Origin: Deltaproteobacteria bacterium | Lineage (GTDB): Bacteria; Desulfobacterota; DSM-4660; Desulfatiglandales; Desulfatiglandaceae | NCBI GenBank assembly: GCA_019314425.1 | Contig: JAFCZI010000147.1 | Span: forward strand, 1 to 6,164 | Direction: 5' to 3' | Length of the DNA stretch: 6,164 bases | Shown: positions 1 through 5,350 of the stretch, piece after piece | How the letters are laid out: every line of letters begins with the position of its first letter | Numbering within the stretch: the stretch's first letter is position 1 | Translations under genes and position numbers: made by a program | The notes under the pieces: model-generated | Databases searched by the model: none | What the model was told of the DNA's origin: nothing | The model's input: the letters and a program-made list of their open reading frames with translations, nothing else

Positions 1-74
1 GCATACATGTAGTATGTTGAGGTTCTGGAAAATCACTGCAACGCAGTAGATGGGACTTTTTACGGCGCCATCAA
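1..74. repeat. Partial copy (copy 1) of a dispersed structured repeat, cut by the window edge
   Basis: Bases 1-74 align without gaps to 5267-5340 with 67 of 74 identical (differences at 11, 13, 22, 28, 34, 35 and 51; six of the seven are transitions). The terminal arm at 52-72 (GGGACTTTTTACG followed by GCGCCATC) is identical in both copies. The copy runs off the left edge, so its other arm cannot be checked. Small internal stem-loops are visible at 5-17 (ACATG/TATGT) and 35-47 (ACTGC/GCAGT). The last bases, TCAA at 71-74, overlap the stop codon of the TPR lipoprotein gene. Both copies have the same orientation and follow a minus-strand stop codon. The resemblance to repeats common in deltaproteobacterial genomes is from memory only. 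Confidence 0.85.
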
Positions 75-1876
75 TTTTCTGTCTTCAAATGTTCACGCGC
101 CTCGGCAATTTTCTCTTTTATCCGTGTTTCCTCCGGGGGCGCTAAAGAGAGGGCCTTTTCGTAACATTGAAGGGCTTTTTGGTATTGTTTTAACTTAAAG
201 TAGGCATCGCCCAGATGTTCCTGAACGGTGGGATCTTCTCTCGTCAGGGTTGCCGCCTTCAGAAGGGTCTGTAAGGCCTTTTCATATTGGCCTTTCTGAA
301 AATAGATCCATCCCAGGCTGTCGATAATATACCCACTGTCAGGTTTTAATTTCAGGGCTTTTTGAATCAAAACCAGGGCCTCGTCCAGGCGGACGCCTTG
401 TTCGGCATAGGTATAACCAATGTAGTTAAGCGCATCGGCATTGTCGGGATCAATTTCCAGCAACTGCTGCATTTCCTGAATGCAGGCCTCTTTCCGGCCG
501 GCCTTGTCCAGAAGTACACCCAGACGAAATCGAAGATTGACATTTTTTTCATCCCGCGTCAGCCCCTCTCTAACCGCATCAATGGCCTCATCATATTTTT
601 TCTGTGCCTCAAAGATGGCAGCCAGCATGAGATATAGATCCGTGTTGCTCCGGTCAAGCGCCATCAACTGCTCCAGGGCTTTCAATGCTTCGTCGAATTT
701 TTCTTCGAGGATCAGCAAGTGTATCATGTGCATCTGAGCATTCTGGTAATACTTCGACTCCGGAGCAATCAATTTAAACTGCTCCAGCGCCTTGTCATTA
801 TCGCCCTTTTCTTCATATGCGGTGGCCAGATAATATCGCGATTTATAGTCTTTCGGCCATGCCGTAACAATCAGATCCAGTTCAGCAATGGATGCGTCGA
901 TTTTGCCCTGCTTCAGGTAGATCAGGCCCAGGGCCTGCCGCCCCGGTTCACCGGGTTTTGAATGCTTCTCGATCTGTTCCATCTGATGGGCCGCATCACT
1001 TTTTTGGCCCAGTTTCAGATATACCTCCACCATTCGCTCCCTGGCAGGGATGTTGTCGGGATAGAGGGAAAGCAGGCTTTCGTAAGCCTCGACTGCCTCC
1101 AGATTCCGCTGGGTGATTTGATAGAGGGTCGCCTTGTCAAACAACGCAGGTTCTAAAGTTTCGTTGCGCTTCAGCGCCTCGTTCAACGATTTTTCAGCCG
1201 CTTCGTAGCGCCCCATTTCCAGGTTGATTCTACCCTGATAATAATAGGCAACAATGAGTTCAGGATACTGCTTGATCAAAATTTCCAGCTGTATCAACGC
1301 CTTTTCGAATTGCTTTTTCCGGACCAGAATGGTGGTCAGCAAAAGCCTTATCCGTTTGTCGTCGGGATCCTGTTTGAGAACATTCCGGTATTCCACAATG
1401 GCGCGTTCATCCTTGCCCGTCAGCGCGTACAGGTCTCCCAGCAAAGCAATGATGTGGGTGTCTTCAGGGTCCATGCCGATGCTTTTTTGGGCATAGACCA
1501 GGGCTTCAGGATATTCTTTGAGCCCCTTCAGCAAAATGGCCATTTTGACATTCAGATAGACTGAATCGGGATCATTTTGAATGGCCGTCGCAAGATACTT
1601 CCGGGCATCCTGGTAACGGCCCTGATTCAAAGCCACTGAGGCCAGGGCAAAATGCTCATAGGCTTTCTGGATCGCATCCGGTTCTCCGGGACGATAAATT
1701 TCGGGTTCGACGACCTCGACAGTCGGGGTGATCGTTTTCTGGGGCCCCCGGCCGTTTACCGTTGCGCAGCCAGTCGGGCCAACGGCAAAAAAGAACAGCA
1801 AGAGCAACAGGATTGCGGATTGCGGATGACGGCCCTCTGTCCTCTGTCCTCTGTCCATCGTGAATTTTGATTTCAT
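71..1876 (-). CDS. TPR-repeat outer-membrane lipoprotein (LbcA/PA4667-like)
   Basis: This 601-residue protein is probably a periplasm-facing lipoprotein acting as a protein-protein scaffold. After a charged N-terminus (1-20) comes a hydrophobic segment (about 21-35, Leu/Phe-rich) ending in GPTGC, so Cys37 is the likely lipidated residue; Pro at -3 is atypical for a lipobox. From about residue 70 to 583 it is almost entirely TPR units (about 14-15), with classic spacing such as LNQGRYQDARKYL and YEKALQTLLKAA. The C-terminal block (ALNYIGYTYAEQG, then IIDSLGWIYFQKGQYEKAL, then EHLGDAYFKLKQ) resembles the proteobacterial family that includes Pseudomonas LbcA, the lipoprotein partner of the CtpA protease; that functional link is inference. 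The start at 1876 is supported by GAAGG at 1886-1890 with 9-nt spacing; a second ATG at residue 7 lacks such a site. Two heptanucleotide tandem repeats lie in codons 7-22. The TGA stop (73-71) lies in the terminus of a repeat element. It is 42 bp downstream of the sigma gene, probably in the same operon. Confidence 0.9.
   Translation of the reverse strand: MKSKFTMDRGQRTEGRHPQSAILLLLLFFFAVGPTGCATVNGRGPQKTITPTVEVVEPEIYRPGEPDAIQKAYEHFALASVALNQGRYQDARKYLATAIQNDPDSVYLNVKMAILLKGLKEYPEALVYAQKSIGMDPEDTHIIALLGDLYALTGKDERAIVEYRNVLKQDPDDKRIRLLLTTILVRKKQFEKALIQLEILIKQYPELIVAYYYQGRINLEMGRYEAAEKSLNEALKRNETLEPALFDKATLYQITQRNLEAVEAYESLLSLYPDNIPARERMVEVYLKLGQKSDAAHQMEQIEKHSKPGEPGRQALGLIYLKQGKIDASIAELDLIVTAWPKDYKSRYYLATAYEEKGDNDKALEQFKLIAPESKYYQNAQMHMIHLLILEEKFDEALKALEQLMALDRSNTDLYLMLAAIFEAQKKYDEAIDAVREGLTRDEKNVNLRFRLGVLLDKAGRKEACIQEMQQLLEIDPDNADALNYIGYTYAEQGVRLDEALVLIQKALKLKPDSGYIIDSLGWIYFQKGQYEKALQTLLKAATLTREDPTVQEHLGDAYFKLKQYQKALQCYEKALSLAPPEETRIKEKIAEAREHLKTEN
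1811..1827. repeat. Heptanucleotide tandem repeat GATTGCG x2.4, inside the TPR gene
   Basis: On the plus strand GATTGCG occurs at 1811-1817 and 1818-1824, followed by GAT. It encodes part of the residues just before the hydrophobic signal segment of the TPR lipoprotein. The unit length is not a multiple of three, so gain or loss of one unit would shift the reading frame. Confidence 0.8.
1834..1856. repeat. Heptanucleotide tandem repeat CCTCTGT x3.3, inside the TPR gene
   Basis: On the plus strand CCTCTGT occurs at 1834-1840, 1841-1847 and 1848-1854, followed by CC; on the coding strand the unit is GGACAGA. All copies are exact. It encodes residues from about Asp8 to Glu14 of the TPR lipoprotein, an unusually charged stretch for a signal-peptide n-region. 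It starts immediately after the in-frame ATG of residue 7. Confidence 0.9.
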
Positions 1877-1885
1877 GGGTGCTTA

Positions 1886-1890
1886 CCTTC
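1886..1890 (-). promoter_or_regulatory. Ribosome-binding site of the TPR lipoprotein gene
   Basis: GAAGG on the minus strand, 9 nt upstream of the ATG at 1876. It favours this start over the internal ATG at 1858-1856 (residue 7), which has no purine-rich site at a suitable distance. Confidence 0.6.
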
Positions 1891-1918
1891 ACCGGATTCT
1901 CTGGTAAAATAGATGGTT

Positions 1919-2899
1919 CTATTTCAGAAAATCCGAATATTCCTCCTCAAAATTCGGAATCTTTTCTTTCAACCATTTCCGAATGTTCTCGATGATCTTT
2001 TCCTGGATCTGCCGAATCCGTTCCCGGGAAATATTGTATTTATTGCCCAGATCCTGGAGGGTCAGAGGTTTCTCAGCCAGAATTCGGTTGTCAAAAATGT
2101 CGGCTTCTTTTCCAGACAGGGTTTTGCGAAATTCTCGGAGGCTTTTCGTCAGCAGGTTTTTGCTTTCGTCATTGGACAGCATGTCGTCAACAGGCATTCC
2201 GGGGTCAGGCAGAAAAGAGCCGTAGGATTCCCTGGAATCTTCACCCACCGGCGCGCTGAGGGAAATTTCCCATCCTCCCAGCCGCTGGGTCATTTCAACC
2301 ACTTCCGGTTCCTTTACCTCAAGTCTCTCCGCCAGCAAGCGCGGTTCGGGGGTAACCCCCTGAGCGATAAGCTTGTCCCTTTCCTTGGCAAGATTGAAAA
2401 ACAGCTTTCTCTGACTCTGAGTCGTCCCAATTTTAACCATCTTCCAATTATCCATTATGAATTTAAGGATATAAGCCTTAATCCAAAAAGAAGCATAATA
2501 GGAAAATTTTATACCACGATAGGGGTCGAATTTTCGCACAGCCTGTAAAAGGCCCAGATTCCCTTCCTGAATGAGGTCCAGCAGATTTTTCGTCCAGTAC
2601 CGATGGAAATCCATGGCGATTTTTACAACCAGCCTCAAGTTTGACGTTACCAGCCTGAATGCCGCATCGTCATCATCATGTTCCTGGATTCTGATGCCCA
2701 GTTCTTTCTCTTCATCACGGGTCAGCAGATTATACTGTTTAATTTCAAGAAGGTATATTTGAAGTGGATCGTAAGGAACCAGCGCAGTGTCCGAGCGCTG
2801 CACCACAGGCGCAAGATCGGTGCGCTTCAGGGCCGGTTTTCGGTCAGGCGTTTTGCCAGATTGTTTTTTCGAACCGGCTTTATTTTTCCCTTTTTTCAT
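1919..2899 (-). CDS. rpoH: RNA polymerase sigma factor, RpoH (sigma-32)-like
   Basis: A 326-residue sigma-70-family group 3 factor that directs RNA polymerase, probably to heat-shock or stress promoters. A Lys-rich, low-complexity tail (1-40) replaces region 1.1. Region 1.2 is at about 43-72 (DPLQIYLLEIKQYNLLT). Region 2 spans about 80-157, with the core-binding DLIQEGNLGLLQAVRKFDP at 108-126 and the aromatic promoter-melting segment KFSYYASFWIKAYI at 131-144. The RpoH box, QRKLFFNL, is at 163-170; this is the main reason for assigning RpoH rather than RpoS or RpoD. Region 4.2 is the helix-turn-helix at about 280-302 (LTLQDLGNKYNISRERIRQIQ). Length is slightly above that of enterobacterial RpoH because of the N-terminal tail. 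AGGG at 2907-2910 lies 7 nt before the ATG. It sits 38 bp after tyrS and 42 bp before the TPR gene. Deltaproteobacteria often carry several group 3 sigmas, so the exact regulon is unknown. Confidence 0.88.
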   Translation of the reverse strand: MKKGKNKAGSKKQSGKTPDRKPALKRTDLAPVVQRSDTALVPYDPLQIYLLEIKQYNLLTRDEEKELGIRIQEHDDDDAAFRLVTSNLRLVVKIAMDFHRYWTKNLLDLIQEGNLGLLQAVRKFDPYRGIKFSYYASFWIKAYILKFIMDNWKMVKIGTTQSQRKLFFNLAKERDKLIAQGVTPEPRLLAERLEVKEPEVVEMTQRLGGWEISLSAPVGEDSRESYGSFLPDPGMPVDDMLSNDESKNLLTKSLREFRKTLSGKEADIFDNRILAEKPLTLQDLGNKYNISRERIRQIQEKIIENIRKWLKEKIPNFEEEYSDFLK

Positions 2900-2906
2900 A
2901 TAAAAA

Positions 2907-2910
2907 CCCT
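2907..2910 (-). promoter_or_regulatory. Ribosome-binding site of the rpoH-like gene
   Basis: AGGG on the minus strand (within GTAGGG), 7 nt before the ATG at 2899. A run of U lies between it and the start codon and a run of A follows the start codon, giving an A/U-rich, probably open initiation region. Confidence 0.5.
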
Positions 2911-2937
2911 ACAATGGTCTCGCATGCGTGGACCCGT

Positions 2938-4179
2938 TTATTGCGATCGGGGGACGGAAACAATTTTCATGTATCGTTTTTTACCGGCCCGCAGGAGCAA
3001 CCCGTCCGCTCCTGAATCATCCGCACCGATCATCTGGTCAAAAACCGAAATTTTCTGGTTGTTCAAATAGCCGCCGCCCTGTGAAATCAATCTTCGGGCT
3101 TCCCCTCTTGTCTTACATAAGCCCGCGTTTTCAAACAGAATGTAGGCCGGGACACCCGTTTCAAGGGATTCCAGCTCAATTTCATATGTGGGAATGGACT
3201 CATCTGAGACCCCTTTATTCCGACCGAACAGCCCCTCGGCCGCAGCCTGGGCCTGATCCGCATTTTCCTTCCCGTGGCATAACCGGGTCGCCTCATAAGC
3301 CAATATTTTTTTCGCTTCCCGAATCTCAGAACCTTCTAACTTTTGAAGCCGCTTTATTTCATCCATGCCAAGCAATGTAAATATAGACAGGAACCTCCCG
3401 ATATCCCCGTCATCCTGGTTGACCCAATACTGGTAATAGTCATAGGGCGACGTCATTTCACCATCAAGCCAAACCGCACCTTTGTGGGTTTTGCCCATCT
3501 TAATACCCGAAGAGGTGGTCAAAAGCGGAAACGTGAGTCCATGGACAACTTCACCCTCCAGACGCCTTATCAGATCGGCGCCGGCCAGGATATTGCCCCA
3601 TTGATCATTCCCCCCCATCTGAAGGCGACAGCCGTAATGCTTGAAAAGGTACCAGAAATCATACGCCTGCAGCAACATGTAGTTGAATTCGATGAAGCTG
3701 AGACCGGTCTCCATTCTCATCTTGTAGCTTTCAGCGGCAAGCATCCGGTTTACGCTGAAATGTCGACCGATATCCCGAAGGAAATCCACATATCGAAGCT
3801 CCGTCAACCAGTCGGCGTTGTTGGCCATGATAGCGCGTTCACCGCTGAAATCAATGAAATTGGAAAGCTGTCTCTTCAGGCCCAGGGCATTGTCGTTAAT
3901 TTCTTCACGGCTCATGATACGCCGCATCTCAGTTTTTCCGCTGGGGTCTCCGACCAGGGCCGTACCGCCCCCCACCAGCACAACCGACCGGTGACCGGCA
4001 TTCTGCATGTGTACCAGGCTCATTATGGGAAGCAGACTTCCCACGTGAAGGCTTTTTGCGGTCGGATCAAAACCGATATAGCAGGTCGTGGGTTGAGAAA
4101 GCATTTGCGAAAGGGACCCTTTGTCGGTGGACTGTTCAAAGAATCCTCTGGTTTGAAAGATTTCTAAAATATTTTCCAT
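2938..4179 (-). CDS. tyrS: Tyrosyl-tRNA synthetase
   Basis: Class I aminoacyl-tRNA synthetase that charges tRNA-Tyr with tyrosine in the cytoplasm; 413 residues from the ATG, a normal bacterial TyrS length. The HIGH signature appears as HVGS (45-48) after CYIGFDPTAKSL. The tyrosine pocket is represented by FNYMLLQAYDF (165-175) and the GGNDQWGN motif (189-196). The KMSKS loop is KMGKT (227-231), followed by GAVWLD. A C-terminal S4 RNA-binding domain covers about 343-380 (NAGLCKTRGEARRLIS). All catalytic blocks are intact. Start choice: an ATG at 4179 lies 2 nt after the rodZ stop, while an in-frame TTG at 4185 overlaps that stop (TTGA) and lies 12 nt after AGGAG. I prefer the ATG, but the TTG (415 residues) is possible. 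The tight junction indicates translational coupling with rodZ. The second His of HIGH being Ser is known in other bacterial TyrS proteins. Confidence 0.95.
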   Translation of the reverse strand: MENILEIFQTRGFFEQSTDKGSLSQMLSQPTTCYIGFDPTAKSLHVGSLLPIMSLVHMQNAGHRSVVLVGGGTALVGDPSGKTEMRRIMSREEINDNALGLKRQLSNFIDFSGERAIMANNADWLTELRYVDFLRDIGRHFSVNRMLAAESYKMRMETGLSFIEFNYMLLQAYDFWYLFKHYGCRLQMGGNDQWGNILAGADLIRRLEGEVVHGLTFPLLTTSSGIKMGKTHKGAVWLDGEMTSPYDYYQYWVNQDDGDIGRFLSIFTLLGMDEIKRLQKLEGSEIREAKKILAYEATRLCHGKENADQAQAAAEGLFGRNKGVSDESIPTYEIELESLETGVPAYILFENAGLCKTRGEARRLISQGGGYLNNQKISVFDQMIGADDSGADGLLLRAGKKRYMKIVSVPRSQ

Positions 4180-4181
4180 TT

Positions 4182-5162
4182 TCAATCTCTTGTTGAACTC
4201 CTTTCTTCATCCTCGGGAAGTCTAATGCGTACCACCTGCCCCCGTTTTCCCAGATTATCCATTTTTTTGCCGTTGAACTCAAGGACAATGCCACCGGCAT
4301 TCCCGATCAACAATTCAAACCCTTTTTCTGCCTTCCATTCAGGCGTATCGGAAGGGTCAAATACATACTCTTTCGACTTCAGACCGTCAACTGACATTCT
4401 CACCCAGGTCCTTTCCGTTACATAGCCTTTCAACCGCAACTTCAACACGTCAACCTCCCCGGCGGCGGAAGGAATTTTCACGTCGAGCTCATCTTCGGTG
4501 GCAGTCCGGGTTACGGCCGGTTTTGACAATGTATTTTCCGGGGTTTTTGGTTTTTTCTGTGTTTCGGGACTCACCGTTGAAACACCTGCCGTCAATTTCG
4601 AATCAGCGGTTGAAAGGACACTTTCTTCAATAAGGGGTCCCTTTTCAGCTTTTTGTTGTTCATCGAGAACCATCGGCTCTTCACCTGCCGGTAAACGTTG
4701 AACCCTGACGGCGCCTGTGCCAGCGGCTCCCTTTGCATCGGTTGAAACCGTAAACCACGCATAATAGGCTAATACGGCAGCCAGGAGAAACAATAGACCG
4801 ACCACCACAAATGGCCATTTTTTCCTTTGGGAAGCGGACGACAGAACAAATTCCTTTGAAAAAACATCAGCCCCTGCTTCCTCCCGATAAAAGGCTACAA
4901 TGCGTTCTTCATCAAGCCCCAAAACGCGGGCGTAGGACCGTATGAAACCTTTTACAAAAATGGGCGCGGGAAGCAGGTCCCATTCGTCATTTTCGATGGC
5001 CTCCAGGAAACGGGGTCGCAGTCGGGTCTGCTGGGAAACCTGGGCGTAACTGAGGCCCTTTTTTTCTCGTGCCCTCTTGAGCAACGCACCCGGAGAAACC
5101 CCGGAAGAAATGACCCAATCATCGGTTTCAGCATTCGATAGCGGTCGATCATCTTGATCCAT
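4182..5162 (-). CDS. rodZ: RodZ-like helix-turn-helix membrane protein (DUF4115)
   Basis: A 326-residue bitopic inner-membrane protein of the RodZ family, which links the MreB cytoskeleton to the cell-wall elongation machinery and shapes rod cells. The N-terminal cytoplasmic part has an Xre/HTH_25-type helix-turn-helix at about 24-95 (GALLKRAREKKGLSYAQVS, then RFLEAIENDEWDLLPAPIFVKGFI), the characteristic RodZ pattern. One transmembrane helix follows at about 116-137 after the positive KK. Then comes a Pro/Thr/Ser/Glu-rich, low-complexity linker (about 140-235) and a compact beta-rich C-terminal domain (about 238-316, LKLRLKGYVTERTWVRMSVDG to GQVVRIRLP) matching DUF4115. The start at 5162 has AAGG 9 nt upstream. 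It is followed almost without gap by tyrS, and a repeat element separates it from surA. Family assignment is firm; the MreB role is inferred from the family. Confidence 0.88.
   Translation of the reverse strand: MDQDDRPLSNAETDDWVISSGVSPGALLKRAREKKGLSYAQVSQQTRLRPRFLEAIENDEWDLLPAPIFVKGFIRSYARVLGLDEERIVAFYREEAGADVFSKEFVLSSASQRKKWPFVVVGLLFLLAAVLAYYAWFTVSTDAKGAAGTGAVRVQRLPAGEEPMVLDEQQKAEKGPLIEESVLSTADSKLTAGVSTVSPETQKKPKTPENTLSKPAVTRTATEDELDVKIPSAAGEVDVLKLRLKGYVTERTWVRMSVDGLKSKEYVFDPSDTPEWKAEKGFELLIGNAGGIVLEFNGKKMDNLGKRGQVVRIRLPEDEERSSTRD
4198..4204 (-). promoter_or_regulatory. Shine-Dalgarno-like site at the 3' end of rodZ, candidate for tyrS
   Basis: AAAGGAG on the minus strand within the last codons of rodZ. 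It is 12 nt from the TTG at 4185 and 18 nt from the ATG at 4179. The distance fits TTG only loosely and is too long for ATG, for which the weaker AAGAGA nearer the start may serve. This site leaves the tyrS start undecided. Confidence 0.4.
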
Positions 5163-5171
5163 GTTAAATAA

Positions 5172-5175
5172 CCTT
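5172..5175 (-). promoter_or_regulatory. Ribosome-binding site of rodZ, at the edge of the repeat element
   Basis: AAGG on the minus strand, 9 nt before the rodZ ATG at 5162. It overlaps by two bases the outer arm of the neighbouring repeat (5174-5194) and lies inside a flanking 8-bp direct repeat (5170-5177), so the element's insertion boundary and the translation signal coincide. Confidence 0.5.
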
Positions 5176-5194
5176 GATGCACTCGTAAAAAGTC
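5174..5194. repeat. Outer left arm, a second inverted partner of the element's right arm
   Basis: TTGATGC followed by ACTCGTAAAAAGTC is the inverted counterpart of 5320-5340, 17 of 21 positions complementary, with the four mismatches clustered in the middle. It is also a diverged direct repeat of the inner arm (5210-5230). The right arm thus has two possible partners in this gap. Confidence 0.65.
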
Positions 5195-5209
5195 ACGAAT
5201 CAATCTATA

Positions 5210-5338
5210 GATGGCGTTGTAAAAAGTTCCATATACAAAGCGTAGTGGTTTTTTAGGATCGTCGGGGCATACATGTCGCATGTTGAGATTCTGAAAAATT
5301 GCTGCAACGCAGTAGACGGGACTTTTTACGGCGCCATC
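5210..5338. repeat. MITE/REP-like element (copy 2) with 21-nt terminal inverted arms
   Basis: This 129-bp element occupies most of the surA-rodZ gap. The left arm, 5210-5230 (GATGGCGTTG then TAAAAAGTTCC), pairs with the right arm, 5318-5338 (GGGACTTTTTACG then GCGCCATC): 18 of 21 Watson-Crick, and the three exceptions are all G.U when read as plus-strand RNA. Two small stem-loops lie inside: 5271-5283 (ACATG/CATGT, loop TCG) and 5300-5314 (around CTGC-AAC-GCAG). The right 74 bp recur at 1-74. It begins 12 bp after the surA stop codon, or 10 bp if the TCAA extension is included. It has no coding capacity of its own, so any movement would need a transposase elsewhere. No convincing promoter or U-tract terminator was recognised in the gap; a TATAGA at the left arm boundary lacks a good -35. 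Confidence 0.8.
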
Positions 5339-5350
5339 AACCTTGAGTGT

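Larger units (their letters stand above)
5170..5346. other. Element region bounded by an 8-bp direct repeat (possible target-site duplication)
   Basis: AACCTTGA occurs at 5170-5177 and again at 5339-5346, directly flanking the segment that holds all three inverted arms. This is the pattern left by insertion with an 8-bp target duplication. The caveat is that the TTGA/TCAA ends of the arms overlap these boxes, so part of the match could belong to the element itself. Confidence 0.35.

Noticed and set aside
1656..1892. Minus-strand frame from GTG at 1892 overlapping the TPR gene start
   Set aside because: Out of frame with the TPR gene and without its own domain; mentioned only as a possible rescue frame if the heptanucleotide arrays slip.
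1913..2548. Plus-strand open frame (211 codons) opposite the sigma factor gene
   Set aside because: Antisense to an intact sigma factor; no recognisable motif and no independent support.
2885..2912. RNA thermometer at the rpoH start codon
   Set aside because: The U-run before and A-run after the ATG could form a weak A-U stem around the start codon, but the AGGG site itself is unpaired and no FourU- or ROSE-like pairing is evident.
2900..2937. 8-bp palindrome CGCATGCG (2921-2928) between tyrS and rpoH as terminator or operator
   Set aside because: Too short for a terminator stem, no adjoining U-tract in the right place, and no second copy elsewhere to suggest an operator.
4036..4047. HIGH motif changed to HVGS in TyrS as a sign of a defective or specialised enzyme
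   Set aside because: Ser in the last HIGH position is, to my knowledge, common in TyrS of several bacterial groups, and all other motifs are intact.
3343..4167. Long plus-strand open frame (274 codons) opposite tyrS
   Set aside because: It is fully antisense to a well-conserved tyrS with all catalytic motifs, and its translation shows no recognisable domain; it is a by-product of codon usage on the other strand.
4952..5281. Minus-strand open frame starting in the repeat (protein beginning MRHVCPDD) and running into rodZ
   Set aside because: It is translated repeat sequence joined to an out-of-frame part of rodZ. Such short frames arise wherever this repeat occurs and are not genes.
5163..5350. 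Strong sigma-70 promoter for rodZ in the intergenic gap
   Set aside because: A TATAGA on the minus strand has no acceptable -35 at 16-18 nt; evidence too weak to list.
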